Numbered from the stretch's first letter, positions 44,521 to 53,584 are shown. The stretch is DNA of 64,000 nt from Chitinophaga rupis (GCF_900109685.1 NZ_FOBB01000001.1:1178001-1242000), one strand, 5' to 3'. Made by a program: numbers and translations. The notes: a model not told the origin generated them from the sequence alone.

Positions 44521-45750
44521 TCACAGCCACCTCCTGAAAGGCGCCTTCATATGCACCAGTCTCCACATAACTTTCAGGCGGCGGTTGTCGTAAATCAGCA
44601 TCATGTACACAAGCGCTACCAGGCAGCCTACGCCCATTACGCCAAAGGCCAGGGGAAAATAGGACGCGTTGTTATGATAGATATAGGCAGAAAAATAAGC
44701 GCCCAAACCGATACCTGCTTCCATGGCAATGTACATGGTAGCCAGCGCCCGGCCGCGGTGTGCGGGATCGCCCAGGTCAACCGTCCAGGCAGTAACGGCA
44801 GGAGAGTTTAACCCTACGGATACACCGTATATGATTGCTGCCACCATCATCAGATACGGCGTGGTGGCCATGGCCAGCATGAACAGCGCTATGGCCATGG
44901 TAGCCGTAGATATTTTAAGCACGGGTAAGCGGCCGTATTTATCCGATAACTTACCGGCCAGCAAACGGATACCGATAGATGCGCCGGTAAAGAAGGTAAA
45001 GAACAGGCCTTTGTTATGAATACCCAGGTATTGACTAAAATCAGGAATAATTGTGAGTAAAGCGCCGTAACTTAGGAAGCAGAAAAAGGTAACGATCACC
45101 GGCGCCAGCACCAGCGGCTCAAATATTTCGTGACGGGATATTTTCAGCAGCGAAGGGCTAAAACGTTGCCGGCTGGGTTTAGGCAGGGTTTCTTTAAGAC
45201 CGCCGATCAGTATTACGACAGACAGTAACGCAAATACGGCAGATACCTGGAACATTACATAAATATTCCAGCGGGCAGCAATGAAACCTCCAATGGCAGG
45301 GCCTAAAGCCAGGCCAATGGTGCTAAACAATCCTACCATACCCATCGCCTCTGCACGCCGGTTATTAGGCACCAGGTCAGAGATGTAAGCGGAGGTACCG
45401 GTAGGTTTGAAACCAGTGGAGAAACCATGAAAGAAACGCAACAGCAGGAACGCACCTACAGAACTTATCAGCGGGTATAACAGGCTGCAAATTACACATA
45501 CAACAGAGCCGAAGATCATTACGGGAACGCGGCCTACCTTATCTGTCAATTTGCCGCTAAAAGGACGGGAGAGACCTGCCATTAAGGTAAATAATGCCAG
45601 GATATAACCTTTATAATCCGCGCCGCCCATGCTGGTAAGATAAGCCGGCAGCTCAGGGATCAACATATTGTAACTAGCGGAGAATACTGCATTACTGAGG
45701 CAAAGTAGAACGAAATGCAAAGTGTACATTCTCCCCGACGACTGTTCCAT
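44521..45750 (-). CDS. MFS transporter (drug/sugar efflux type)
   Basis: A 409-aa, 12-helix permease. The loop 2-3 motif GKLTDKVGRVPVMIFGS and the repeat GKLSDKYGRLPVLKIS between helices 8 and 9 are typical of the drug:H+ and arabinose-efflux type MFS groups. Substrate not predictable. Monocistronic. Upstream lies the Dps gene in the opposite direction. Confidence 0.85.
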   Translation of the reverse strand: MEQSSGRMYTLHFVLLCLSNAVFSASYNMLIPELPAYLTSMGGADYKGYILALFTLMAGLSRPFSGKLTDKVGRVPVMIFGSVVCVICSLLYPLISSVGAFLLLRFFHGFSTGFKPTGTSAYISDLVPNNRRAEAMGMVGLFSTIGLALGPAIGGFIAARWNIYVMFQVSAVFALLSVVILIGGLKETLPKPSRQRFSPSLLKISRHEIFEPLVLAPVIVTFFCFLSYGALLTIIPDFSQYLGIHNKGLFFTFFTGASIGIRLLAGKLSDKYGRLPVLKISTATMAIALFMLAMATTPYLMMVAAIIYGVSVGLNSPAVTAWTVDLGDPAHRGRALATMYIAMEAGIGLGAYFSAYIYHNNASYFPLAFGVMGVGCLVALVYMMLIYDNRRLKVMWRLVHMKAPFRRWL

Positions 45751-45864
45751 ACCACAAAATTAGGAAGTATGGCACAAAAATAGCGAAGTAACCGGCACCA
45801 CCGCCTACTATTTTAGTAGGATTTTTCAGGGCACGTCTTGTTTAACCACCTTAAAATATTAACT

Positions 45865-46380
45865 ATGACAACAATGACCGCAAAAGCAACAACAGAAAAA
45901 CACAAAGAGATGAAAGCAAACATCGGCATTTCAGAAAAGAACTTACAGGCAGTAGCCCTGGAGTTAAATAAATGCCTGGCAGACCTGATGGTGTTATACA
46001 CCAAAACCCGCAACTACCACTGGAACATTGAAGGTTCCAACTTTATGGAGATGCACAAGTTTTACGAGAACCAGTATGAAGAGCTGGCAGAGGCGATCGA
46101 TGCAATGGCAGAACGTATACGCGCCCTGGGCCACTATGCAGAAGGCCGCCTGAGCGACTTCCTGAAGCTTACCAGCCTGGTAGAGCAGGAGTACACCAAT
46201 GATCAGCAGGTACAGTTGGGCCACCTGCTGGATGATCATGAAACCATCATCCGTAACCTGCGCCGTTTAATAGACGAGCTGGACGAAAAATACAAAGACA
46301 AAGGCACCAGCGATTTCCTGACCGGCCTGCTGACCAGTCATGAAAAAACCGCATGGATGATCCGCTCTTACCTGAAATAA
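45865..46380 (+). CDS. dps: Dps-family ferritin-like DNA protection protein
   Basis: Dodecameric iron-storage protein that protects DNA from peroxide. The 171-aa product has the ferroxidase ligands in LYTKTRNYHWNIEGSNFMEMHKFYENQYEELAEAIDAMAERI, with the conserved W-x and His/Asp/Glu pattern, and the C-terminal helix HEKTAWMIRSYLK. I use the ATG at 45865 (MTTMTAKATTEKHK); the frame opens nine codons upstream. The Lys/Thr-rich N-tail could bind DNA. Confidence 0.93.
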   Translation: MTTMTAKATTEKHKEMKANIGISEKNLQAVALELNKCLADLMVLYTKTRNYHWNIEGSNFMEMHKFYENQYEELAEAIDAMAERIRALGHYAEGRLSDFLKLTSLVEQEYTNDQQVQLGHLLDDHETIIRNLRRLIDELDEKYKDKGTSDFLTGLLTSHEKTAWMIRSYLK

Positions 46381-46448
46381 TGCACTACTGTAAAATAACG
46401 GCAGGCCGCAGATCTTTTGTAATATTACGCAACTAAACCCCCTGGCTT

Positions 46449-47222
46449 ATGGACAGTAATACAGAGCTTCGGCTTGCCGTATTAATAGACGCCGACAACA
46501 TTCCCCATTCCAACATAAAAGCCATGCTGGAGGAAATAGCCAAATATGGCATTCCTACCTTCAAAAGAATTTATGGCGACTGGACCAAACCTCACCTTAC
46601 GGGCTGGAAAACCGTATTGCTTGAAAATGCCATTAATCCTGTACAGCAATACAGCTATACGGTAGGCAAAAATGCAACGGATTCCGCCATGATCATTGAT
46701 GCCATGGACATCCTGTACACCGGGCGTGTGGACGGGTTTTGCCTGGTAAGCAGCGACAGCGATTTTACGCGGCTGGCCACCCGCCTGCGGGAAGCCGGCA
46801 TGCGCGTATTTGGCCTGGGCGAAATGAAAACGCCTACCGCCTTCCGGGCCGCCTGTGATAAGTTCATTTACCTGGAAATATTACGGCAAAACCAGGAGGC
46901 CGAGGCAGAAGCCGAAACGGAGACCGCAGCAGCCAAGAGCAATAACCGCAAAGCAAAACCAAAGGCAAAAGCCATTAACAAGGCCGGCCGGGAAGTGATC
47001 AAGCTACTTTCATCCAGCATTAATGATATTGCAGATGAAGATGGCTGGGCCTACCTGGGAGAGCTGGGCAACCTGTTATTGAAAAAACAGCCGGACTTCG
47101 ATGCCCGTAACTACGGCTTTAACAAGCTGGTACAGCTTATTAAAAGCATTGACCGTTTTGAGATAGATATCCGCGACAGCGGTAAGAAAATGGGTAAGCT
47201 GGTATACGTAAAAGTGAAGTAA
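46449..47222 (+). CDS. NYN-domain nuclease-like protein with C-terminal OST-HTH/LOTUS domain
   Basis: A 257-aa protein. The N-terminal NYN/PIN-like domain has the acidic residues expected of a metal-dependent RNase: [31 protein letters not shown] and [21 protein letters not shown] linker rich in Ala/Glu/Lys follows (about 150-180), then a C-terminal LOTUS-type winged helix ([17 protein letters not shown]...[32 protein letters not shown]) that may bind RNA. The macrodomain gene starts two bases after its stop codon, so the two are almost certainly cotranslated. Confidence 0.87.
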   Translation: MDSNTELRLAVLIDADNIPHSNIKAMLEEIAKYGIPTFKRIYGDWTKPHLTGWKTVLLENAINPVQQYSYTVGKNATDSAMIIDAMDILYTGRVDGFCLVSSDSDFTRLATRLREAGMRVFGLGEMKTPTAFRAACDKFIYLEILRQNQEAEAEAETETAAAKSNNRKAKPKAKAINKAGREVIKLLSSSINDIADEDGWAYLGELGNLLLKKQPDFDARNYGFNKLVQLIKSIDRFEIDIRDSGKKMGKLVYVKVK

Positions 47223-47223
47223 C

Positions 47224-47748
47224 ATGGCAAAGATCATTGCCATACAGGGTGATATTACCAAAGTGGAAGCCGATGCCATTGTAAATGCAGCCAATACCTC
47301 CCTGATGGGCGGCGGCGGGGTGGATGGGGCCATACACCGGGCCGGAGGCCCGGCCATACTGGACGACTGCCGTAAGATAGTAGCCCGGCAGGGAGGCTGC
47401 CCCACCGGCGAAGCCGTGATCACCACTGCCGGCCGCTTACCGGCTAAATATGTGATACATACCGTAGGCCCGGTATGGAACGGCGGCCATAAAAAGGAGG
47501 CAGAAAAGCTGGCCAGCTGTTACCGGAATTCCCTGCAGCTGGCGGTAGACAATGGCGTAAAGACCATTGCCTTCCCAAACATCAGCACAGGCATTTATCA
47601 TTTTCCCAAAGCACAGGCGGCAAAGATTGCGGTGAAAACCATCCGGGACTTTTTAGCGCAGGAAGATAGCATTGAGCAGGTGATACTGGTTTGTTTTGAC
47701 GGAGAGAATTTGCAGTACGCTCAGGAAGCGCTGCAGGAGGGGCAATAA
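47224..47748 (+). CDS. Macrodomain protein (O-acetyl-ADP-ribose deacetylase type)
   Basis: A 174-aa MacroD/YmdB-type protein that removes ADP-ribose from O-acetyl-ADP-ribose or from modified macromolecules. The signature [28 protein letters not shown] is complete, followed by [18 protein letters not shown] and [17 protein letters not shown]. Its close link to the NYN-LOTUS gene is notable, because ADP-ribosylation of RNA or of toxins is a known theme. No DarT- or PARP-like partner is adjacent. Confidence 0.92.
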   Translation: MAKIIAIQGDITKVEADAIVNAANTSLMGGGGVDGAIHRAGGPAILDDCRKIVARQGGCPTGEAVITTAGRLPAKYVIHTVGPVWNGGHKKEAEKLASCYRNSLQLAVDNGVKTIAFPNISTGIYHFPKAQAAKIAVKTIRDFLAQEDSIEQVILVCFDGENLQYAQEALQEGQ

Positions 47749-47750
47749 AA

Positions 47751-47775
47751 AAAGCCCCGGGAATGCCGGGGCCGT
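47751..47775 (-). terminator. Terminator for the minus-strand 46-aa gene
   Basis: GCCCCGG and CCGGGGC form a GC-rich stem around GAATG. On the minus strand the stem is followed by seven T, so it terminates transcription coming from the small gene at 47809-47949. On the plus strand there is no T-tract. Confidence 0.85.
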
Positions 47776-47808
47776 ATATAAAGAGATTAATTTAATCTAA
47801 GTAAGCAA

Positions 47809-47949
47809 CTAGCGCTTTACATACTTCACAGTAGCATACAGCAGCATCAGCACAAACAGGGCAATAACAACATAGATCATAATACCACCCACTTTATCAA
47901 AGGTTTTATAAAACTCAGAGGTTTGTACTGTTAAGAATGTTTGTAACAT
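47809..47949 (-). CDS. 46-aa single-pass membrane protein
   Basis: Starting at ATG 47949 the frame encodes 46 residues: a polar N-terminus (MLQTFLTVQTSEFYKTFDKV), one strong membrane helix (GGIMIYVVIALFVLMLLYA) and the basic end TVKYVKR. A terminator with a T-tract follows 35 bp later on the same strand, and there is no overlapping gene, so it is probably real although small. No family recognised; it may be a small accessory subunit or signal-type membrane peptide. Confidence 0.6.
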   Translation of the reverse strand: MLQTFLTVQTSEFYKTFDKVGGIMIYVVIALFVLMLLYATVKYVKR

Positions 47950-48016
47950 GATTAAAGCGTTTAATTGTGGCTGCAAGTTAGGGCATTCCCTTTAAAAATC
48001 CCATAGCAGCCGCCGT

Positions 48017-49993
48017 TTAATATGCGGCCAGTTGTTGAATACATTGATCCAGCCGGGATTTTGCCAGAAAATTTTTTTCCAGCTCCGCCGCAAAAGGTAC
48101 CGGTGTATCCAGGCTGGCGCAGCGCATAATAGGCGCATCCAGCTGCTGGAAGCAGTGCTCCGCTATCCAGGCGCTGATCTCTCCCCCCAGGCCGCCGGTG
48201 AGCGTATCCTCATGCAGTATCAGCACTTTACCGGTTTGGGTTACCGCCTGGCTAATGGCGTCATAGTCCAGCGGCAGCAATGTGCGCAGGTCCAGGATGT
48301 GGAGGGACAGCTCCGGATGCTGCCGTGCATAGTCCAGCGCCCAGTGCACGCCGCTGCCGTAAGTGATAATGCTTATGTCCGTGCCTTCCTGCACCAGGCT
48401 GGCCTTACCGATTTCTATGGGAAACCAGCCTTCCGGCACCGGGCCGCTAATGCTGCGGTACAGGGCTTTGTGCTCAAAATACAATACCGGGTTCGGATCT
48501 GTCAGGGCCGCCAGCAGCAGGCCATAGGCATCTGCCGGGGAAGAAGGATATACCACCTTTAACCCCGGTGTATGGGTAAACCAGGCTTCATTACTCTGTG
48601 AATGGAAGGGCCCTGCGCCCACGCCGCCGCCCGCCGGCAGGCGGATGACCACATCGGCGTGCTGCCCCCAGCGGTAATGGATCTTAGCCAGGTTATTTAC
48701 GATCTGGTTAAAACCACAGCTCACAAAATCAGCGAACTGCATTTCTATCATGCTTTTATAGCCCATAATGGAAAGGCCCAGGCCAGCGCCAATGATAGCG
48801 CTTTCACACAGGGGGGTATTGCGCACGCGTGCTTTGCCAAACTGCGCCAGCAGGCCATCTGTGATCTTGAAAGCACCGCCATATTCAGCAATATCCTGCC
48901 CCATGAGTACCAGGTTAGGAAACTGCTCCATGGCGGTTTTTAATCCGGCGGCAATAGCGTCTATAAAACGCAGCTCGCGGGTGGTGTCGGCAGCTTTGTG
49001 GTGAATGGCCGGCGCCGGGGCGTAAATGTCTGCCAGCTCCTGCGCTGTATCCGCTACAAGGACGGTTTCTGTTAATGCATCATGAACCGTGGCATCAATA
49101 TATTGTTTCTGTTGCTGGTGAATAGCGCTGATCTTCTCATCATCCAGCAGGCCTATAAAACGCAGAAAGGCTTCATAGTGATGGATAGGATCTTTCTGCG
49201 CCCATTCTTCCAGCAGGGCGGGGGGTACGTATTTGGTGCCGCTGGCTTCCTCGTGCCCACGCATGCGGAAGGTAAGGGCCTCTATGAGCACCGGCTTTTG
49301 CTCCCGCAGGGCATAGGCCTTTGCTTCGGCTACGGTGTTATACACTTCCAGCAGGTTATTACCATCTATACGCAGGCTATGCATGCCGTAACCAATGGCC
49401 TTATCTGTTAGCTGCTGGCAGCGGTATTGCTCTGCTACGGGGGTGCTTAAACCGTAGCCGTTGTTTTCTATGAGGAAGATGACCGGCAGGCCCCACACGG
49501 CAGCTACGTTCAGCGCTTCATGAAACTCGCCTTCGCTGGTGCCGCCTTCGCCGGTAAATACCAGGGTAACTTTTTGCTGCCCGGCCAGGGTATGGGCCAG
49601 GGCAATACCATCTGCAACAGAAAGCTGCGGGCCCAGGTGGGAGATCATGCCGCAGATATGGTGCTCCCGGCTGCCAAAATGAAAGCTGCGTTCCCGCCCC
49701 TGGCTGTAGCCCTGCCGACTGCCCTGCCATTGCAGGAAGAGCTTGTGCAGCGGCATATTACGGGTGGTAAATACGCCCAGGTTGCGGTGCAGAGGCAGGA
49801 TCCACTCATCCGGCGCCAGGGCCAGGGTAGCGCCTACGGCAATGGCTTCCTGGCCTATGCCGGAGAACCATTTGCTGATCTTGCCCTGCCGCAGCAGGAG
49901 CAGCATTTTCTCCTCTACTAACCTGGGATAGAGTATAGCGTGATAAAAATCCAGCAACTGCTCATCGCTGATCAATGTCCTGTTAAAGTACAT
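48017..49993 (-). CDS. Fused alpha/beta E1 of a 2-oxoacid (branched-chain) dehydrogenase
   Basis: A 658-aa thiamine-diphosphate enzyme in which E1-alpha (about 1-330) and E1-beta (about 331-658) are one polypeptide. Alpha part: HRNLGVFTTR, GEGGTSEGEFHEALNVAAVWGLPVIFLIENNGYGLSTP (cofactor and Mg2+ site) and RMRGHEEASGTKY. Beta part: VLMGQDIAEYGGAFKITDGL, NTPLCESAIIGAGLGLSIMG and FADFVSCGFNQIVNN. It decarboxylates a 2-oxoacid and passes the acyl group to an E2. E2 and E3 genes are not adjacent. The fusion is common in Bacteroidota. Confidence 0.92.
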   Translation of the reverse strand: MYFNRTLISDEQLLDFYHAILYPRLVEEKMLLLLRQGKISKWFSGIGQEAIAVGATLALAPDEWILPLHRNLGVFTTRNMPLHKLFLQWQGSRQGYSQGRERSFHFGSREHHICGMISHLGPQLSVADGIALAHTLAGQQKVTLVFTGEGGTSEGEFHEALNVAAVWGLPVIFLIENNGYGLSTPVAEQYRCQQLTDKAIGYGMHSLRIDGNNLLEVYNTVAEAKAYALREQKPVLIEALTFRMRGHEEASGTKYVPPALLEEWAQKDPIHHYEAFLRFIGLLDDEKISAIHQQQKQYIDATVHDALTETVLVADTAQELADIYAPAPAIHHKAADTTRELRFIDAIAAGLKTAMEQFPNLVLMGQDIAEYGGAFKITDGLLAQFGKARVRNTPLCESAIIGAGLGLSIMGYKSMIEMQFADFVSCGFNQIVNNLAKIHYRWGQHADVVIRLPAGGGVGAGPFHSQSNEAWFTHTPGLKVVYPSSPADAYGLLLAALTDPNPVLYFEHKALYRSISGPVPEGWFPIEIGKASLVQEGTDISIITYGSGVHWALDYARQHPELSLHILDLRTLLPLDYDAISQAVTQTGKVLILHEDTLTGGLGGEISAWIAEHCFQQLDAPIMRCASLDTPVPFAAELEKNFLAKSRLDQCIQQLAAY

Positions 49994-50439
49994 GCCGGAC
50001 TGGTTTAATTACGGATTATCAATTACGAATTGTGATCGAAGCGGTTGTCAATGGCGGGTGCGTGTTACTGTTAAATGTACTTCCTAATTTGTACTAATGA
50101 TTACAAACTAAATGTCAGTAATGGTTGCCGTATTGACTATTACACTTCTTAATTCGTATTACCAATTTACAAATTGTGATCGAAGCGAATGTTAATTGCG
50201 GGTTGTTTTAATGATTACCTGTATTCTAAACTGTTGGCGACTATAAACTATGAATTGTGAAATGAATGTCCGGTACGGGTTGCTTTATTGGCTACCCATC
50301 CTTCTTAATTCTTATTACCAATTACGAATTGCTTTTCCATTCGCACTCCCAATTCGCAATTATTCATATCATAATTGCTTTCAATGGCATTCCCCGCGCC
50401 GCTTTGGGCGGGGTCGTAATTGATAATTCGTAATTAAAA
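49994..50439. repeat. 446-bp gene-less region: heptad inverted repeat and three degenerate direct copies
   Basis: Outer arms AATTACG-GATTATC-AATTACG (50007-50027) and CGTAATT-GATAATT-CGTAATT (50415-50435) are inverse complements with one mismatch in 21; the right arm abuts the stop codon of the holin-type gene. Inside are degenerate direct copies: AATTGTGATCGAAGCG occurs exactly at 50028-50043 and 50172-50187, and a third, weaker copy (GAATTGTGAAATGAATG) lies near 50250. No gene is visible. Confidence 0.85.
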
Positions 50440-50793
50440 TCAATCCCGGTCATTATCTCCGCCTGCCAGGCTATGCATAATGCTGTTGACCACGGTCATA
50501 ACAATACTGAACAGCAAAGCCCACCAGAAACCATCTACCCGGAAGCCGGATACCAGCCGTGCGGCCAGCAAAATAATAACGGCATTAATAACCAGCAGGA
50601 ACAGACCGAGGGTAACTACCGTAGCCGGCAGGGTAAGGATCACCAGCACGGGGCGTACCAGCAGGTTCAGGATAGCCAGCACAAAGGCCAGTATGAGCGC
50701 CGTTAAGAAGTTATTTATCTTAACCCCGGGCAGCAGGTAAGCGGTGACCATGGCGGCTAGTGCACTTACCAGCAGGCGGATCAAAAAGTTCAT
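50440..50793 (-). CDS. Phage-holin-family four-helix membrane protein (DUF/Phage_holin_4_2 type)
   Basis: A 117-aa protein made almost entirely of membrane helices: FLIRLLVSALAAMVTAYLLPGVKI, FLTALILAFVLAILNLLVRPVLVILTLPATVVTLGLFLLVINAVIILLAARLVSGF, and VDGFWWALLFSIVMTVVNSIMHSL. The conserved NLLVRPVLVILTLP pattern is typical of this family. The ATG at 50793 is preferred over a TTG at 50799. Not a phage gene as such; function unknown. Confidence 0.85.
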   Translation of the reverse strand: MNFLIRLLVSALAAMVTAYLLPGVKINNFLTALILAFVLAILNLLVRPVLVILTLPATVVTLGLFLLVINAVIILLAARLVSGFRVDGFWWALLFSIVMTVVNSIMHSLAGGDNDRD

Positions 50794-50915
50794 AAACAAA
50801 TATTTATACAGAAAGTTAAGAAAATAGCGTTATAAAACATGACGTAAACGTAACAGCCGGAAAAGCGAACTTCCAGGCAAACATATTATTTTTGTATTTA
50901 ATAAACCATATGTGT

Positions 50916-51356
50916 ATGCGAAAACCATTTACCTGGTTACTGGCAATGGCCGGTACAATCACAATTGCTTTTGCGGCCTGTAGTAAAGATGATGATAAAG
51001 AGGGACCGGACAACTCCGTAATTGCAGGTACCTGGCGCTTTGAAGTAGGCATTGATTCCCTGTTTAATAAGCAAAACCAGCTGATATCTGTAGATACGCT
51101 GGATGTGGAAGACCCGGCTAACACGCATATTACTTTTCAGCAGAACGGGAAATTCTCTTCCAACCTGAATGATACTACAGTTACAGGCACCTATACGCTG
51201 GTGAATGCCCAAACCCTGGAGCTAAGCAGCAATGGCAGCGTACCGCAGCAGGTGAACATTGTAACCTTAAACAGCACGCAGCTGGTACTTTCCTCTACGG
51301 ATACGGATTTTGGAAATGGTAACTACAGTAAGGAATACTTCTATTTAAAAAAGTAA
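50916..51356 (+). CDS. Small lipoprotein (lipocalin-like)
   Basis: A 146-aa lipoprotein: leader TWLLAMAGTITIAFAAC with the lipidated Cys, then an acidic linker (SKDDDKEGPDN) and a beta-rich domain (IAGTWRFEVGIDSL...ITFQQNGKFSSNLNDTTVTGTYTLVNAQTLELSS) of lipocalin-like type, common in Bacteroidota. ATG 50916 starts the leader; upstream in-frame codons are spurious. -7-like TATTTTTG at 50887-50894. Confidence 0.75.
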   Translation: MRKPFTWLLAMAGTITIAFAACSKDDDKEGPDNSVIAGTWRFEVGIDSLFNKQNQLISVDTLDVEDPANTHITFQQNGKFSSNLNDTTVTGTYTLVNAQTLELSSNGSVPQQVNIVTLNSTQLVLSSTDTDFGNGNYSKEYFYLKK

Positions 51357-51385
51357 ACTGCCAAGTTTTCTATAGTAAAAATGAA

Positions 51386-51414
51386 AAAAGGATGGAGCGC
51401 AAGCCCATCCTTTT
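51386..51414 (+). terminator. Terminator of the small lipoprotein gene
   Basis: AAAAGGATGG and CCATCCTTTT pair around AGCGCAAGC, followed by TTTTCTATTTT. It lies 30 bp after the stop codon at 51356. Confidence 0.85.
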
Positions 51415-51421
51415 CTATTTT

Positions 51422-51483
51422 AGATTTACGATTTCAGATTTTAGATTTGCTGGAGTGGAGTCTTTCTCCAAAATCTAAAATCA
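51422..51483. repeat. AGATTTT heptad inverted repeat
   Basis: Left arm AGATTTA, CGATTTC, AGATTTT, AGATTTG (51422-51449). Right arm AAAATCT, AAAATCA (51470-51483), its inverse, ending in the stop codon of the minus-strand isomerase-like gene. The inner TGGAG/CTCCA extends the hairpin. Confidence 0.9.
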
Positions 51484-52410
51484 AAGAAAATTATCGCTAT
51501 CGCGGTAAGCTTTTATTACAGCCAGCTCTCCTTCCTTACCCTGCCCGGAATTACCGTGCTCCATGCCCAGCACACCTTTGTAGCCTTTTTCGTGCAGGTG
51601 TTTAAAAATGTTCTTATAGTTGATCTCACCGGTGCCGGGCTCTTTACGGCCGGGGTTATCGCCGATCTGTATGTAGGCAATTTCATCCCAGCACATATCC
51701 ATCATAGGTATGAGGTGGCCGGTATTGCGCTGCATATGGTAAATATCATAGAGTATTTTGCAGGAAGGGCTGTTCACCGCCCGGCAGATCTCGTAGGTTT
51801 GATCGGCAGTGCGCAGGAACAGCTCCGGCGTATCGCTCAGCGGTTCCAGCACCATTACCAGGCCCTGTGGCTCCAGTATTTCTGCACCGCGGCGCAGGGC
51901 ATCGATCACGTTACCGGTTTGCACGCCAATAGGCAGCTTGCGTTCAAAAAAGCCCGGCACTACGGTAGCCCATTTGGCATTACAGCGTTTGGCCGTATCC
52001 AGGGAGGCTTTGCAGGTTTTTAAAAAGGTATCCACAAATTCCTGCTTGCCGGTGGTGAGGGATACTTTCCAGTTATCGCCACTGTCAATTACAAATACGC
52101 CCATCTGCATACCCAGCTTAGCCAGCAGGTTACCGATCTTTTCCTGCATGGCAGGCTCTCTTTTCAACATGCCATTATCTTCAATGGAACGGAAACCCTG
52201 GTCGTGCATGAACCGGATCTGGTCCAGGAAATCGTCGCCGGCGCTGTTCTTGAACATACCATCATGCGGCGCGTAGTTCATGTTAAAAGTTTTTTCTGCT
52301 GCCGGCGTCGTTGTGCCGTTAGCAGTTTTACCGGCTGCCTGTGCGCCGCCAAAAGCCAGGGCCGATATACCGGCCAGGGTACCTTGTTGCAGGAAGGTTC
52401 TTCTTTCCAT
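51481..52410 (-). CDS. Exported TIM-barrel sugar isomerase/epimerase-like protein (hydroxypyruvate isomerase type)
   Basis: A 309-aa protein with a twin-arginine leader MERRTFLQQGTLAGISALAFG. The xylose-isomerase-like TIM barrel follows: MNYAPHDGMFKN, DQIRFMHDQGFRSIEDNG, LVMVLEPLSD (metal-binding Glu), CKILYDIYHMQRNTGHLI and KGVLGMEHGNSGQG (second Glu). This resembles the hydroxypyruvate-isomerase subgroup, but the Tat leader and the neighbouring Tat oxidoreductases suggest periplasmic sugar or inositol chemistry. Substrate unknown. Confidence 0.82.
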   Translation of the reverse strand: MERRTFLQQGTLAGISALAFGGAQAAGKTANGTTTPAAEKTFNMNYAPHDGMFKNSAGDDFLDQIRFMHDQGFRSIEDNGMLKREPAMQEKIGNLLAKLGMQMGVFVIDSGDNWKVSLTTGKQEFVDTFLKTCKASLDTAKRCNAKWATVVPGFFERKLPIGVQTGNVIDALRRGAEILEPQGLVMVLEPLSDTPELFLRTADQTYEICRAVNSPSCKILYDIYHMQRNTGHLIPMMDMCWDEIAYIQIGDNPGRKEPGTGEINYKNIFKHLHEKGYKGVLGMEHGNSGQGKEGELAVIKAYRDSDNFL

Positions 52411-52551
52411 AACGTTTAGGAGGGTTAAGGGTGATGCTTTTATGAGGTATTAAATTTAATAGGTTTTAGATGGAAATACTAACCCGCTTAAAAATTAGTA
52501 TTGGATTCCACTAATGGATTTAATAAATTCACCCAACCACGCTAAAATTCC

Positions 52552-53523
52552 ATGGAAAAAAAATTGACCGCACTGGCTCTGATAGCATTGTTAGCACAAC
52601 CTGTACTGGCACAAACGCCCGGCGATGCTAATTTTAAAACGTATGAAGAAAAGCTTCCCGGCACAGATGTTTCCTTTAAAATGGTACCCATACCCGGTGG
52701 CACCGTTACACTGGGCAGCCCGGCTACAGAAAAGGGCCGTGCAGCAGATGAAGGCCCGCAAAAGAAGGTAACCATTGCCCCGTTCTGGATGGGCGCCCAT
52801 GAGGTTACCTTTGATGAATATGACGTATATGCCGATGCGGAGAAAGATAAAACGCCCATACCGGATGGTATGACGCGCCCCAGCCCACCCTACATTGACC
52901 TTACCCTGGGCATGGGTAAAAGCGGCGGTTTTCCGGCCAACAGTATGAGCCAGTACGGCGCGCTGATGTACTGCCGCTGGCTGTATATAAAAACCGGGGT
53001 GTTTTACCGCCTGCCTACAGAAGCAGAATGGGAATATGCCTGCCGCGCCGGCGCTGCCACGGCCTATCCCTTTGGGGATGATGCCGGAGAGCTGAAAAGA
53101 TTTGCCTGGTATGCAGATAACAGCGAAGGAAAATATCATAAAGTAGGAGAGTTGCAGCCTAATGGTTTTGGCTTGTATGATATGCTGGGCAATGTTGCAG
53201 AATGGACGCTGGACCAATACGATCCGCAGTACCTGGAGCATGCCGCCGCCACAGACCCCTGGATCAAACCCACTGCCAAAACACCGCGCACTATTAAAGG
53301 CGGCAACTACCAGGATGATGCAGCGCATGTACGCAGCGCAGCACGCCTGAAATCGGACCCGGACTGGAACCGCCGTGACCCGCAGATCCCTAAAAGCAAA
53401 TGGTGGAATGCAGACGCGCCGTTTATTGGTTTTCGTATAGTGCGCCCCGTTAAGCAGCCTACTAAAGAAGAAGCAGCGCAATTTTTTGCAGAGGTACTAG
53501 ATAAATATATTGGAGCGAGATAA
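52552..53523 (+). CDS. Exported SUMF1/FGE-fold protein lacking the catalytic cysteines
   Basis: A 323-aa protein with a signal peptide (MEKKLTALALIALLAQPVLAQ) and the formylglycine-generating-enzyme fold: MVPIPGGTVTLGSP, FWMGAHEVTFDEYDVYADA, YRLPTEAEWEYACRAGA, FGLYDMLGNVAEWTLDQYD, and the C-terminal FIGFRIVR. The C-terminal region where FGE carries its two active-site Cys reads KGGNYQDDAAHVRSAARLKSD and has none, so sulfatase activation is unlikely; a binding or structural role is more plausible. A Tat Gfo/Idh/MocA gene starts 61 bp downstream. Confidence 0.87.
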   Translation: MEKKLTALALIALLAQPVLAQTPGDANFKTYEEKLPGTDVSFKMVPIPGGTVTLGSPATEKGRAADEGPQKKVTIAPFWMGAHEVTFDEYDVYADAEKDKTPIPDGMTRPSPPYIDLTLGMGKSGGFPANSMSQYGALMYCRWLYIKTGVFYRLPTEAEWEYACRAGAATAYPFGDDAGELKRFAWYADNSEGKYHKVGELQPNGFGLYDMLGNVAEWTLDQYDPQYLEHAAATDPWIKPTAKTPRTIKGGNYQDDAAHVRSAARLKSDPDWNRRDPQIPKSKWWNADAPFIGFRIVRPVKQPTKEEAAQFFAEVLDKYIGAR

Positions 53524-53584
53524 GTAAATGAAGTACCTCTGCCTTCCTATTTCTTACTCCCAACTAAAAAACCGTCAAAGATTT

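Noticed and set aside
35215..50793. Prophage, suggested by two 'phage holin family' membrane proteins
   Set aside because: They are chromosomal membrane families without any structural, lysis or integrase genes around; the GH25 lysozyme has a membrane anchor and no phage context.
52591..53481. 296-residue antisense frame in the SUMF1-like gene
   Set aside because: The plus-strand protein has a signal peptide and FGE-fold motifs; the antisense frame has none.
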